Positions 1 through 6,420 of a stretch of 10,901 bases of DNA are shown here, piece after piece. Under the pieces are notes generated by a model. The model had not been told where the DNA came from and made no database searches. It saw nothing but the letters and a program-made list of their open reading frames with translations. Every line of letters begins with the position of its first letter. Positions within the stretch are counted from its first letter, which is position 1. This stretch comes from JBMYYR01 sp049609625 (GTDB taxonomy: Bacteria > Bacteroidota > Bacteroidia > Flavobacteriales > CAJXXR01), in assembly GCA_049609625.1 (NCBI GenBank), contig JBMYYR010000060.1:1-10901 (forward strand), given 5' to 3'. The translations under genes were made by a program, and so were the position numbers.

Positions 1-1174
1 CTTTTCCTAATAATACTAAGACATAAGAAATTAACAATAAAGGTATTACGGTTAGTAAGGTGTTGACGGTTCTAAATAAATCTAAAGAGCTACCAACTAA
101 TGTTCTGTCGACTGAATCTCTGGCAAACAAGACTAAAGAGGAGGCACCTTGTTCAAAGGACATCCAAAAGAATACTGTGAAAAAAGCGAAAATAACGACG
201 GCAATCATTCGATCTCTAACAATACGATCGTATCTAAATATACGAGTAAACACCATGTAAAGAAAAGCAGCTAAGGCTACAAGAACCATAACATATTGAC
301 CCTCTAGTGCTTCTGTATTGGCAAAAGCAAACATGTCAAAGCCAGCAATTTTACTTATCGGATCATTCAAAGCATAGCCAAGACCAATAACGGCAGAAAT
401 GGCAATTAGAATTTTGTCCAACATCGTAAATGGATTTCGAGTGTCGGTATCGCGATTGTCGCTCTCAAAATCAGCTGATTTCTCATTGATGCCATGTTCT
501 GGCTCTACTTCGTAAACTTTGGAGGGCACTTCGCCAATTTTGCCAAAAAGTGGTTTGGCCAACCAAAATTGAAGTGTTCCTAAAAGCATAAAAATTCCAG
601 CTAAACCAAAACCGTAGGACCAGCCAATTTTTTCGCCAAGGTAACCACAAAGCATCATACCGAAGAAGGCACCAGCGTTTACACCCATATAAAAGATGGT
701 ATACGCACCATCTTTCTTTTCGGGCACGTCTTTATACATTTCAGAAAGAATTGAGGTCATGTTTGGTTTAAAGAAACCTGTACCAGCAACCAATAAACCA
801 AGACCCATATAGACCCAAAATGGCGTTTCGATAGCCATTGCCGCGTGTCCTAAAGTCATAATAATAGAACCAATCACGACCGCCCAACGATATCCGGTGA
901 GTTTATCGGCAATAATTCCACCAAAAATGGGGGTCAGATAAAGCAACATGGCATAAGTACCATAAATTGCTGTGGCTTGCTCTACAGGCATTCCAAAACC
1001 TGGATTGTCGGAACCGAGCGCAGCTGTCAGGAATAAAACCAGCAAAATACGCATACCGTAGAACGAAAACCGTTCCCACATTTCGGTAAAAAACAGAACA
1101 TATAGCCCCGCAGGATGTCCTAATACATTCGATTTGAAAAAATCGTTGTTAACTTGTGTCGTGTTTGAACTCAT
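1..1174 (-). CDS. POT/PTR2-family proton-dependent oligopeptide transporter (partial, C-terminus off the left edge)
   Basis: This inner-membrane symporter of the major facilitator superfamily would import di- and tripeptides using the proton gradient. The 391 codons present start at ATG (complement of 1172-1174) and stay open to base 1. Family motifs are clear: ExxERFxYYG-like segment at residues 31-40 (E31, E34, R35, proton coupling), PTR2 signature GTGFFKPNMTS at 131-141, FYxGVNAG at 161-168, and the TM7 motif FEQ at 340-342. Many hydrophobic segments alternate with short charged loops. A hydrophilic stretch at about 212-250 lies after the N-terminal six-helix bundle. Family members are usually 450-600 residues, so roughly the last quarter is missing. 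It is divergent from the phosphatase operon, with its own probable promoter at 1198-1227. Substrate specificity cannot be read from sequence. Family assignment is very secure. Confidence 0.95.
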   Translation of the reverse strand, partial: MSSNTTQVNNDFFKSNVLGHPAGLYVLFFTEMWERFSFYGMRILLVLFLTAALGSDNPGFGMPVEQATAIYGTYAMLLYLTPIFGGIIADKLTGYRWAVVIGSIIMTLGHAAMAIETPFWVYMGLGLLVAGTGFFKPNMTSILSEMYKDVPEKKDGAYTIFYMGVNAGAFFGMMLCGYLGEKIGWSYGFGLAGIFMLLGTLQFWLAKPLFGKIGEVPSKVYEVEPEHGINEKSADFESDNRDTDTRNPFTMLDKILIAISAVIGLGYALNDPISKIAGFDMFAFANTEALEGQYVMVLVALAAFLYMVFTRIFRYDRIVRDRMIAVVIFAFFTVFFWMSFEQGASSLVLFARDSVDRTLVGSSLDLFRTVNTLLTVIPLLLISYVLVLLGK

Positions 1175-1197
1175 AAAATTTGATTTTAAAAACAGAT

Positions 1198-1227
1198 GCA
1201 AGATAAGAAAAAAGAACTCACAGTCAA
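1198..1227 (-). promoter_or_regulatory. Probable Bacteroidetes-type promoter of the peptide transporter gene
   Basis: Read on the minus strand, TTG (1227-1225), a 19-base spacer and TATCTTGC (1205-1198) approximate the phylum's -33/-7 pattern TTTG/TAnnTTTG. The -7 box deviates in its last two bases. The predicted start of transcription, near 1193, would leave a leader of about 20 bases before the ATG. Confidence 0.4.
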
Positions 1228-1312
1228 GTTTTTAGTTTCCTGATTCACTTGAAGCTAACTAAGTCATTCAAAACTAGGATGCAAAGACCTAAGTTTTGTG
1301 AATAAAATAAGC

Positions 1313-1320
1313 TACTTTTG
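1313..1320 (+). promoter_or_regulatory. Candidate -7 promoter element upstream of the phosphatase operon
   Basis: TACTTTTG matches TAnnTTTG exactly, but no TTG lies at the usual 17-23 bases upstream (the nearest TTTG, 1295-1298, is only 14 bases away). If used, it gives a leader of about 115 bases before the ATG at 1440. It is the best promoter candidate in the gap 1175-1439, where I see no gene. Confidence 0.35.
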
Positions 1321-1439
1321 GACTTAATATTCTCGTTTGAATCCGTTTTTTTGTGGACTTAAACCTAAATTTGATTCAAAACTTGCCTGTTTTTCAAGTG
1401 AGTGGAATTGCTTTAAACCGACTTTTAACTTCATTTGAA

Positions 1440-1898
1440 ATGAAAAAAAACATCCTTTTTATTTGCCTAGGCAATATTTGTCGATCGCCGCTTGCCGAAG
1501 GTATTTTGAAACACAAATTGACCGACCAACACCATACGATAGATTCGGCAGCCACGTCGGGGCATCATCAGGGCGAAGGCGCCGACCCTCGCTCTATTGC
1601 CATTGCACATCGCTATGGTATCGACCTGAGTGATTTACGCTCGAGACCATTTCAACCTATTGATTTTGAGTTGTTTGATCATATATTAGTGATGGATGAA
1701 GCCAATTATAGAGCGATAGAATCTCTTGCCAAAACCGACTTGCATCGCAAAAAAATAGAACGTATTCTGGACTACAGCGCGCGTTCCGAAACCGAAGTGC
1801 CAGACCCCTACTATGGCGGAGATTTTGGTTTTGAAAACGTCTATCAGCTGCTCAACGAAGCTTGCGATGGTTTTATCAAAAAACACAAGTTATGTTAG
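1440..1898 (+). CDS. Low-molecular-weight protein tyrosine phosphatase
   Basis: A cytoplasmic phosphatase of the LMW-PTP/arsenate reductase-like fold that hydrolyses phosphotyrosine via a cysteinyl-phosphate intermediate. The P-loop CLGNICRS spans residues 9-16 (nucleophile C9, R15, with the second cysteine C14 typical of the family). The general-acid motif DPYY is at 122-125. The ATG at 1440 gives 152 residues with the P-loop starting at residue 9, exactly as expected. An upstream in-frame ATG at 1353 would add 29 unrelated residues and is disfavoured. It is the first gene of the operon and overlaps the PAP2 gene by 7 bases, implying translational coupling. Bacterial members often act on kinases or enzymes of exopolysaccharide synthesis, but no such genes are visible here, so its target is unknown. 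Confidence 0.95.
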   Translation: MKKNILFICLGNICRSPLAEGILKHKLTDQHHTIDSAATSGHHQGEGADPRSIAIAHRYGIDLSDLRSRPFQPIDFELFDHILVMDEANYRAIESLAKTDLHRKKIERILDYSARSETEVPDPYYGGDFGFENVYQLLNEACDGFIKKHKLC

Positions 1899-2494
1899 AT
1901 CAACTTATTGAGTGGGACAGAGCACTATTTAGTACGCTCAATGCTTTAGGACACCCGATTTGGGATTGGTTCTGGATAGGTCTAAGCGCCAAATACACCA
2001 TGATTCCGCTGTATGTTTTTCTATGTTTTTTACTTTACAAAACATTTGGAAAAGCAGCTTGGTTGCCTTTTCTTTTTACCATCTTACTCCTTATATTATG
2101 TGATCGAATTTCTGTCGAATGTTTCAAAGAAGTTTTTCAGCGTTTGCGCCCCAGTCATGACCCTATTTTGATGAACAACATCCGGCTATTAGAAGGCAAA
2201 GGCGGTTTATACAGCTTTGTCTCTTCGCATTCTACCAATGTATTTGGCATGAGTATGTGGTTTGTTCTTTTGCTCAAACCTTATTATAAACCAATCCAAT
2301 GGCTCTTTCTTTGGGCAAGCTTAGTGGCTTTAAGTCGGATTTTTGTTGGCAAACATTTTCCACTCGACCTTATTGGTGGTTTTTTTCTTGGATTATGTCT
2401 AGCTTATTTGGTGTTTTGGCTTTGGAAATGCGTTTGGAACAGTAAATTTGCCACTCAATTAAAGACCTCCCACTCCTCTGAACCAACAGCATGA
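1892..2494 (+). CDS. PAP2-family membrane phosphatase
   Basis: An integral membrane phosphatase of the PAP2/PgpB superfamily, removing phosphate from a lipid phosphate or pyrophosphate (phosphatidate, phosphatidylglycerophosphate or undecaprenyl pyrophosphate; the substrate cannot be decided here). All three signature motifs are present: K79-x6-R86-P87; SSH at 111-113 (H113 acid, within the SFVSSHS form usual in Bacteroidetes); and SR-x5-H-x3-D at 148-159 (H155 nucleophile, D159). About five hydrophobic helices surround them. I chose ATG 1892 (MLDQLIEWDR), which matches the usual start; an ATG 30 bases upstream would increase overlap with the phosphatase gene. It overlaps the preceding gene by 7 bases and the following regulator by 4 (ATGA). 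Proximity to PssA suggests a phospholipid role, an inference only. Confidence 0.93.
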   Translation: MLDQLIEWDRALFSTLNALGHPIWDWFWIGLSAKYTMIPLYVFLCFLLYKTFGKAAWLPFLFTILLLILCDRISVECFKEVFQRLRPSHDPILMNNIRLLEGKGGLYSFVSSHSTNVFGMSMWFVLLLKPYYKPIQWLFLWASLVALSRIFVGKHFPLDLIGGFFLGLCLAYLVFWLWKCVWNSKFATQLKTSHSSEPTA

Positions 2495-3390
2495 TTGCAC
2501 AACAAAAAATATTACGGGTTTTCAAACTCATTCAGTTTCTTAAATCGAAACCCCGATTGAGCGTCGGCGAATTGGCAAAAAAAATTGAAAGTAGCGAGCG
2601 AACCGTCTTCCGATATTTTGAATTATTAACCGAGTTAGGCTTCGATATCGAACTCGACTTTAACAGTAAATATTTTATTGTTGGTGATTTTGAAGAAGAA
2701 GGCATGAACTTTACTGACGAAGAACTCAAGCTTTTGAATACGAGTCTAAATGCCATCGACAAATCGAGCCCTTTTCATCAACAACTTAGTCAGAAACTAA
2801 AAACTCACAGCGATGTTCATTTCTTTGGCAAAGAACTCGTGCAGGCCAACCATGCCAAAAAAATAGAACAATGCCGAATTGCCATTGAGCTCAACTGCCG
2901 ACTAGAATTAGAAAACTACTACTCGCTAAACAGCCAAACCAGCTCCACAAGAGTGGTCGAACCATTAGGTTTTGATGATGATTACGAATCTATTCGAGCC
3001 ATTGATATTCGCCAGCCTGATCTTATCAAAACCTTCAAAATCAATCGTTGCGAAAACATCAAGGCACTCCAAAAAAACGAACAGCAATACACCAGCGGAA
3101 AAGTATTAAAACAAAAAGATCCGTTCAACTTTTCGGGCGACAAAAGCATTCGTATTAAATTGATTATCAGTACAAATACAAAAACATTATTGACCGAGCA
3201 ATACAAAAAAACAAAACCCTTTTTGGTCAAAAGATCCAAAGACAGTTTTGATTTTCAGGTCGAAGTTTTCAATATTGAAGCCATCAAACGGTTTATTTTA
3301 GCTAATTTAGACGGCGTGAAAATCATCGAGCCAAAAGCACTCAAAGAAGAACTGAAAACCTTCTACGAAAAACACATTAACGCCCTCTAA
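2491..3390 (+). CDS. HTH/WYL-domain transcriptional regulator
   Basis: A predicted cytoplasmic DNA-binding regulator of 299 residues. Residues 7-50 form a winged helix-turn-helix of the HTH_11 type (recognition helix near SSERTVFRYFELL, 34-46). Residues about 125-195 look like a WYL domain, including RVVEPLGF at 154-161 and an arginine-containing helix near 179-190. A basic C-terminal extension at 215-297 resembles the WCX region. The eponymous W-Y-L triplet itself is not conserved: the strand reads YESIRAIDI at 165-173. WYL domains are thought to bind nucleic acids or nucleotide ligands. The ATG overlaps the PAP2 stop codon (ATGA), and its TAA directly abuts the PssA start, so it sits inside a lipid-metabolism operon, perhaps autoregulating it. 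The ligand and targets are unknown. Confidence 0.85.
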   Translation: MIAQQKILRVFKLIQFLKSKPRLSVGELAKKIESSERTVFRYFELLTELGFDIELDFNSKYFIVGDFEEEGMNFTDEELKLLNTSLNAIDKSSPFHQQLSQKLKTHSDVHFFGKELVQANHAKKIEQCRIAIELNCRLELENYYSLNSQTSSTRVVEPLGFDDDYESIRAIDIRQPDLIKTFKINRCENIKALQKNEQQYTSGKVLKQKDPFNFSGDKSIRIKLIISTNTKTLLTEQYKKTKPFLVKRSKDSFDFQVEVFNIEAIKRFILANLDGVKIIEPKALKEELKTFYEKHINAL

Positions 3391-3921
3391 ATGAGAAACA
3401 AAAACGACATCAGAAATTTTGTAAACCTTCCAGATTATATTTCATTAGGGAATTTACTTTTTGGATGTATTTCTATTTTTTCTGCGCTCCAAGGCTTTCA
3501 CTTCATCGCTGCTTTGTGTATTGTGGTGTCCGCCATTTTCGATTTATTTGACGGCCGTGTTGCTCGAAAATTAAACCTATCATCCGAATTTGGCCTCCAG
3601 CTCGATTCGCTTGCCGATGCCATTTCGTTTATCATGGCTCCCGTTATTTTTGCCTACGCCGTGAGCAACAAACATTGGCTTATCTTGCTGATCCTTAGTC
3701 TTTATGTCTGTTGTGGCATCCTCAGGCTGGCACGCTACAACATTACCGGAACGATTGAAAATGGAAAATACTTTGAAGGTGTGCCCGTGCCCGTAAGCCT
3801 AATATTGCCTCTACTATACTTTGTTTTTGAACACTTTGACCTACCTATTTTAGTTTGGATGAGTCTTTTTGCCGTCCATGCCTTACTCATGATTTCTACC
3901 CTTAGAATCAAAAAACTTTAA
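3391..3921 (+). CDS. pssA: CDP-alcohol phosphatidyltransferase, probable CDP-diacylglycerol-serine O-phosphatidyltransferase
   Basis: A membrane enzyme that transfers a phosphatidyl group from CDP-diacylglycerol to serine, the first step toward phosphatidylethanolamine. The diagnostic CDP-alcohol transferase motif DG-x2-AR-x8-G-x3-D-x3-D is complete: D54, G55, A58, R59, G68, D72, D76, preceded by D51. The opening NLPDYISLGNLLFGC (12-26) is typical of the PssA branch rather than PgsA. The 176 residues comprise mostly hydrophobic helices; many flavobacterial PssA proteins are longer (about 230-240), so this is a short form without the C-terminal helices of those relatives. It starts immediately after the regulator's stop codon. 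Headgroup specificity rests on family resemblance, so a different amino-alcohol acceptor is possible. Confidence 0.88.
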   Translation: MRNKNDIRNFVNLPDYISLGNLLFGCISIFSALQGFHFIAALCIVVSAIFDLFDGRVARKLNLSSEFGLQLDSLADAISFIMAPVIFAYAVSNKHWLILLILSLYVCCGILRLARYNITGTIENGKYFEGVPVPVSLILPLLYFVFEHFDLPILVWMSLFAVHALLMISTLRIKKL

Positions 3922-3934
3922 CCCCACCCAACAC

Positions 3935-4813
3935 ATGAAAACAATCTTATTTTCTTTAGGAAGCCTATTGTTTGCTTCTAGTCTCTTTGCTCAAATTGAG
4001 CTTCAGGTAGTCGAAAAACCAATGAAATATGGTGTAGAATACTGCTATGAACTTTCTATTGACGACGTAGAATTTAAAAAAACCAAAAAATCGTGGACAA
4101 AAAAAATAAGCGATTTAAACACGATAAAACCAAGCGCAACCGACAACGATATTGAGTTTTACGATGTTAAATACCCAAACATTTCTGTAGATACCCTAAA
4201 TGTATACACTCGAATTATTGAACGATCGGGCGCCATTGTTGTGCAATCTTATTTTCAATCTGAAAACGGATTTATTTCGGACTCAAATGATGTTTCTGGA
4301 GCCAGCAGTATACTCAAAAAAGACCTTATGAGTTTTGGTAAAAAAGAATATAATGCATTGTATTTCAGTAAAATAGAATCTGAATTTTCTGTTCTGAAAA
4401 GACAAAACAAAATTCTAAAAAGCTTAAAAAATGACATCGTAAGGAATGAAAAACTAATCAGAAAACGAAACGAAAGCATCAACGACAACGAGCAAGAAAT
4501 TTCTAACCTAAAGCCTGAAATTGCGACAGCAACACATGCTTATGAAGAAAAGCAAAAAGCCTTTTCTACGCTTTCGGAACGATCGGATGTGCACAAGGTT
4601 GAACTTAAGAAACTAAAAGAAGCTGAACGAAACATGAAAAAACTGGTCAATACAAAGAATAAATTAAGCAACGACATCGTAAAATTTCGATCACACATTG
4701 AAGATGCCAAACAAGAAATTGCCACTTTGAGAGTCAAAATCGAAACACAAGGTGCGGAAATTGAAGAGCAAAAGGCCTTAATTGAACAATTGAATCAAAA
4801 AATTATTAATTAA
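3935..4813 (+). CDS. Secreted or periplasmic coiled-coil protein of unknown function
   Basis: I do not recognise this 292-residue protein. It has a clear Sec signal peptide: K2, a hydrophobic core at 4-18, and a likely cleavage around A19/Q20 (SLFAQ is very common in flavobacterial exported proteins). Residues 21-140 form a mixed, probably globular domain with a polar, lysine-rich composition. Residues about 145-290 are an almost uninterrupted, highly charged helix (K, E, Q, N with leucine/isoleucine spacing) predicted to form a coiled coil, ending in QLNQKIIN. There is no lipobox, outer-membrane anchor or type IX sorting domain. It follows pssA by 13 bases and is probably the last gene of the operon. 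An envelope-structural or scaffolding role would fit, but nothing in the sequence proves it. Confidence 0.8.
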   Translation: MKTILFSLGSLLFASSLFAQIELQVVEKPMKYGVEYCYELSIDDVEFKKTKKSWTKKISDLNTIKPSATDNDIEFYDVKYPNISVDTLNVYTRIIERSGAIVVQSYFQSENGFISDSNDVSGASSILKKDLMSFGKKEYNALYFSKIESEFSVLKRQNKILKSLKNDIVRNEKLIRKRNESINDNEQEISNLKPEIATATHAYEEKQKAFSTLSERSDVHKVELKKLKEAERNMKKLVNTKNKLSNDIVKFRSHIEDAKQEIATLRVKIETQGAEIEEQKALIEQLNQKIIN

Positions 4814-4876
4814 TGGCCTACTAAAACACTCAAAATTAATTGCTTAGAAAAAAGACAATAAAATTGTGAATTTCGG

Positions 4877-4907
4877 TTTGCAAAACTAAATCACAATTGT
4901 ATATTTG
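4877..4907 (+). promoter_or_regulatory. Strong Bacteroidetes -33/-7 promoter of the tRNA operon
   Basis: TTTG at 4877-4880, a 19-base spacer, then TATATTTG at 4900-4907 match the consensus TTTG/TAnnTTTG exactly. Transcription would start around 4911-4914, about 15 bases before the mature tRNA-Lys. Confidence 0.8.
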
Positions 4908-4927
4908 CAACGCTTTTTTAAAGCCAC

Positions 4928-5000
4928 GACTTGGTAGCTCAGTTGGTAGAGCATCTCCCTTTTAAGGAGAGGGTCCTGGGTTCGAGCCCCAGCCAAGTCA
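4928..5000 (+). tRNA. tRNA-Lys (anticodon UUU)
   Basis: A complete 73-nt cloverleaf. Acceptor arms GACTTGG (4928-4934) and CCAAGTC (4993-4999) pair fully, with discriminator A at 5000. The D arm has AGCTCAGTTGGTAGAGC, the anticodon loop CTTTTAA carries TTT, and the T arm is CTGGGTTCGAGCCCCAG. The 3' CCA is not encoded and must be added after transcription. It is the first gene of a two-tRNA transcription unit. Confidence 0.97.
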
Positions 5001-5005
5001 CTCCT

Positions 5006-5091
5006 GCCCAGGTGGTGAAATTGGTAGACACGCAAGGTTGAGGGCCTTGTGGCCTCTTTTGGCCGTGCTGGTTCGAGTCCAGTTCTGGGCA
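5006..5091 (+). tRNA. tRNA-Leu (anticodon GAG)
   Basis: An 86-nt class II tRNA with a long variable arm (stem GGCC/GGCC). Acceptor GCCCAGG pairs with TCTGGGC with one G-U, discriminator A at 5091. The anticodon stem CAAGG/CCTTG encloses loop TTGAGGG, giving anticodon GAG. The T arm is GCTGGTTCGAGTCCAGT. CCA is not encoded. It lies 5 bases after tRNA-Lys, so both are processed from one transcript ending at the terminator at 5100-5141. Confidence 0.96.
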
Positions 5092-5099
5092 CAATTCAT

Positions 5100-5141
5100 A
5101 ACCTTTATTTAGTTGATAATCAATTAAATAAAGGTTTTTTT
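5100..5141 (+). terminator. Rho-independent terminator of the tRNA operon
   Basis: AACCTTTATTTA (5100-5111) pairs perfectly with TAAATAAAGGTT (5125-5136). Inner pairing GTTGA/TCAAT extends the stem to 17 bp with one G-T pair and a 3-base loop, followed by a T tract to 5141. Confidence 0.85.
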
Positions 5142-5588
5142 ATTCTTGATTTTGCCGACATTTTGCCCCTATATTGTACCAAAGCGACCATTGGAATAAA
5201 ACACATCCTAAAAATAGGTCGGGTGGGCGAAGGCTATTTTGGTTCTAGAAAAAAAATCTATTGAATTATGAATCGCTCCAGCGGAGCAGGATATTCGTAG
5301 AAAACAATAAGCCGAAAAACGCATCAAAACCCTAGTGGGGTAATATCTCGACGCTATCGCTATGATTTTCATTTCTTTATTCACTTTTGTTTATTTTTTA
5401 TCGAACCCACATTAGTTAAGTATACCTTACGCGTCGTGTTTTTGTACATAAATTTTGAGCGTTTATCCAAAGCATTCAAGATAGAACCATTAATTTTATT
5501 CCAGATCACTTCTATAAAACTTGAATTTAAGGTAGATTTGAACAGAAAAAAACATCTCTACGCCTCTATTTTTAAAATACACATCATT
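5142..5588. other. Non-coding gap between the tRNA operon and the dehydrogenase gene
   Basis: No convincing gene is visible. A 71-codon open frame (5049-5264) begins inside tRNA-Leu and looks accidental. The only structure seen is the palindrome pair at 5275-5341. The stretch 5400-5588 is very AT-rich and presumably contains the promoter of the dehydrogenase gene, but no clean TTTG/TAnnTTTG pair stands out. Confidence 0.6.
5275..5341. repeat. Two-palindrome element, possible dispersed (REP-like) repeat
   Basis: GCTCC-AGC-GGAGC (5275-5287) and, 41 bases later, ACCC-TAGTG-GGGT (5329-5341) are short GC-rich palindromes in otherwise AT-rich DNA, separated by GGATATTCGTAGAAAAC and neighbouring sequence. 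This arrangement resembles dispersed palindromic repeats that I associate with intergenic regions of Bacteroidetes genomes. With one copy in the window, dispersal cannot be shown. Confidence 0.4.
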
Positions 5589-6290
5589 ATGAAATTATCA
5601 GAAGTCAAAGCCTTAGTTACGGGCGCCACAAGCGGAATTGGTTACGAAATTGCATCAGCTCTAAAAGCAGAAGGTGCGTCGGTAATAATTTCGGGAAGAA
5701 ATCAAGAAAAACTCGATAAAGCTTGCCAGGCCTTAGATGTTTTAGGCCTAAAGGCCGACGTAAGAAACGAAGAGGAAGTGGAGGCAATGATTCAGTTTGC
5801 TATCCAAACTTGGGGAAGTTTTAATGTGTTGATAAACAATGCTGGTTTTGGAAAGTTTGCTTCACTTGTAGAGACATCCGTTGAGGATTTTCAATACCAA
5901 TGGGAAGTCAATACAAAAGGCTTGTTTATGGCGGGAAAAGCTGCTGCTCAGCATTTTATAGAAAATAAAAACGGAAATATTATCAATATCGGCTCTACGG
6001 TTGCCAAAAAGGGAATGGCTTCAGGTTCGGGCTATGTGGCGAGTAAATTTGCAGTTTCTGGACTGACAGAATGTTGGCGAGCGGAACTCCGACCACACAA
6101 TATTAGAGTGATGCAAGTGAATCCAAGTGAAGTGGTAACAGACTTTTTTGAGAAAGCAGGTTTTGAACAAAAAGACACGGAAAAAAAGCTTAAAACTTCA
6201 GAAATTGCTCATCTTGTTGTTGCGATGTTATCTATGAATTCTATCGGATTTATCCCCGAAGCTTCGGTTTGGGCAACAAATCCATGGTAA
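5589..6290 (+). CDS. Short-chain dehydrogenase/reductase (SDR family oxidoreductase)
   Basis: A soluble classical SDR of 233 residues that would catalyse NAD(P)H-dependent reduction or oxidation of a carbonyl/alcohol substrate. The Rossmann dinucleotide motif TGATSGIG is at 11-18, NNAG at 83-86, N108 of the catalytic tetrad in EVNTKG, S136, Y149 and K153 (YVASK). The residues SGR at 35-37, with R37 after beta-2, suggest preference for NADP(H). D57 in ADVRN binds the adenine ring. The ATG at 5589 places the glycine motif at the normal distance; the in-frame extension back to 5436 is not SDR-like and was rejected. It is a single gene flanked by non-coding DNA. The best-matched subgroup would be 3-oxoacyl-ACP reductase-like or sepiapterin reductase-like SDRs, but the substrate cannot be assigned. 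Confidence 0.93.
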   Translation: MKLSEVKALVTGATSGIGYEIASALKAEGASVIISGRNQEKLDKACQALDVLGLKADVRNEEEVEAMIQFAIQTWGSFNVLINNAGFGKFASLVETSVEDFQYQWEVNTKGLFMAGKAAAQHFIENKNGNIINIGSTVAKKGMASGSGYVASKFAVSGLTECWRAELRPHNIRVMQVNPSEVVTDFFEKAGFEQKDTEKKLKTSEIAHLVVAMLSMNSIGFIPEASVWATNPW

Positions 6291-6359
6291 AGACCTACTT
6301 TTTTAGATTCTTAACAAGGTTTTAGGGGTCTAATAGTGGATAAATTGCCTTGTATCAGC

Positions 6360-6367
6360 TATCTTTG
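6360..6367 (+). promoter_or_regulatory. Candidate -7 promoter element of the tolC-hlyD operon
   Basis: TATCTTTG matches TAnnTTTG exactly and lies 53 bases before the ATG at 6421, implying a leader of about 45-50 bases. The nearest upstream TTG (6345-6347) is only 12 bases away, so the -33 element is weak or absent. Confidence 0.45.
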
Positions 6368-6420
6368 ACGTTTATAACAGTTATTTTTTTGACTAAAAAA
6401 ATGCTACAACCTTGTTGTTT

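Noticed and set aside
1353..1439. Upstream in-frame start for the tyrosine phosphatase adding 29 residues
   Set aside because: The extension has no family similarity, and the ATG at 1440 places the catalytic cysteine at the normal residue 9.
4886..5092. Minus-strand open frame of 68 codons containing GLEPARPKE-like and LAGARTQDP-like strings
   Set aside because: It is the antisense reading of the tRNA-Lys and tRNA-Leu genes; such strings are well-known spurious translations of tRNA T arms.
5049..5264. Plus-strand open frame of 71 codons ending GYFGSRKKIY, vaguely like the tail of a GIY-YIG nuclease
   Set aside because: It begins inside tRNA-Leu and passes through the terminator; the similarity is too short and the key GIY/YIG residues are absent.
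5436..5588. Upstream in-frame start for the SDR adding 51 residues
   Set aside because: SDRs begin a few residues before the glycine-rich motif; the extension is AT-rich and lysine/isoleucine-rich like translated non-coding DNA.
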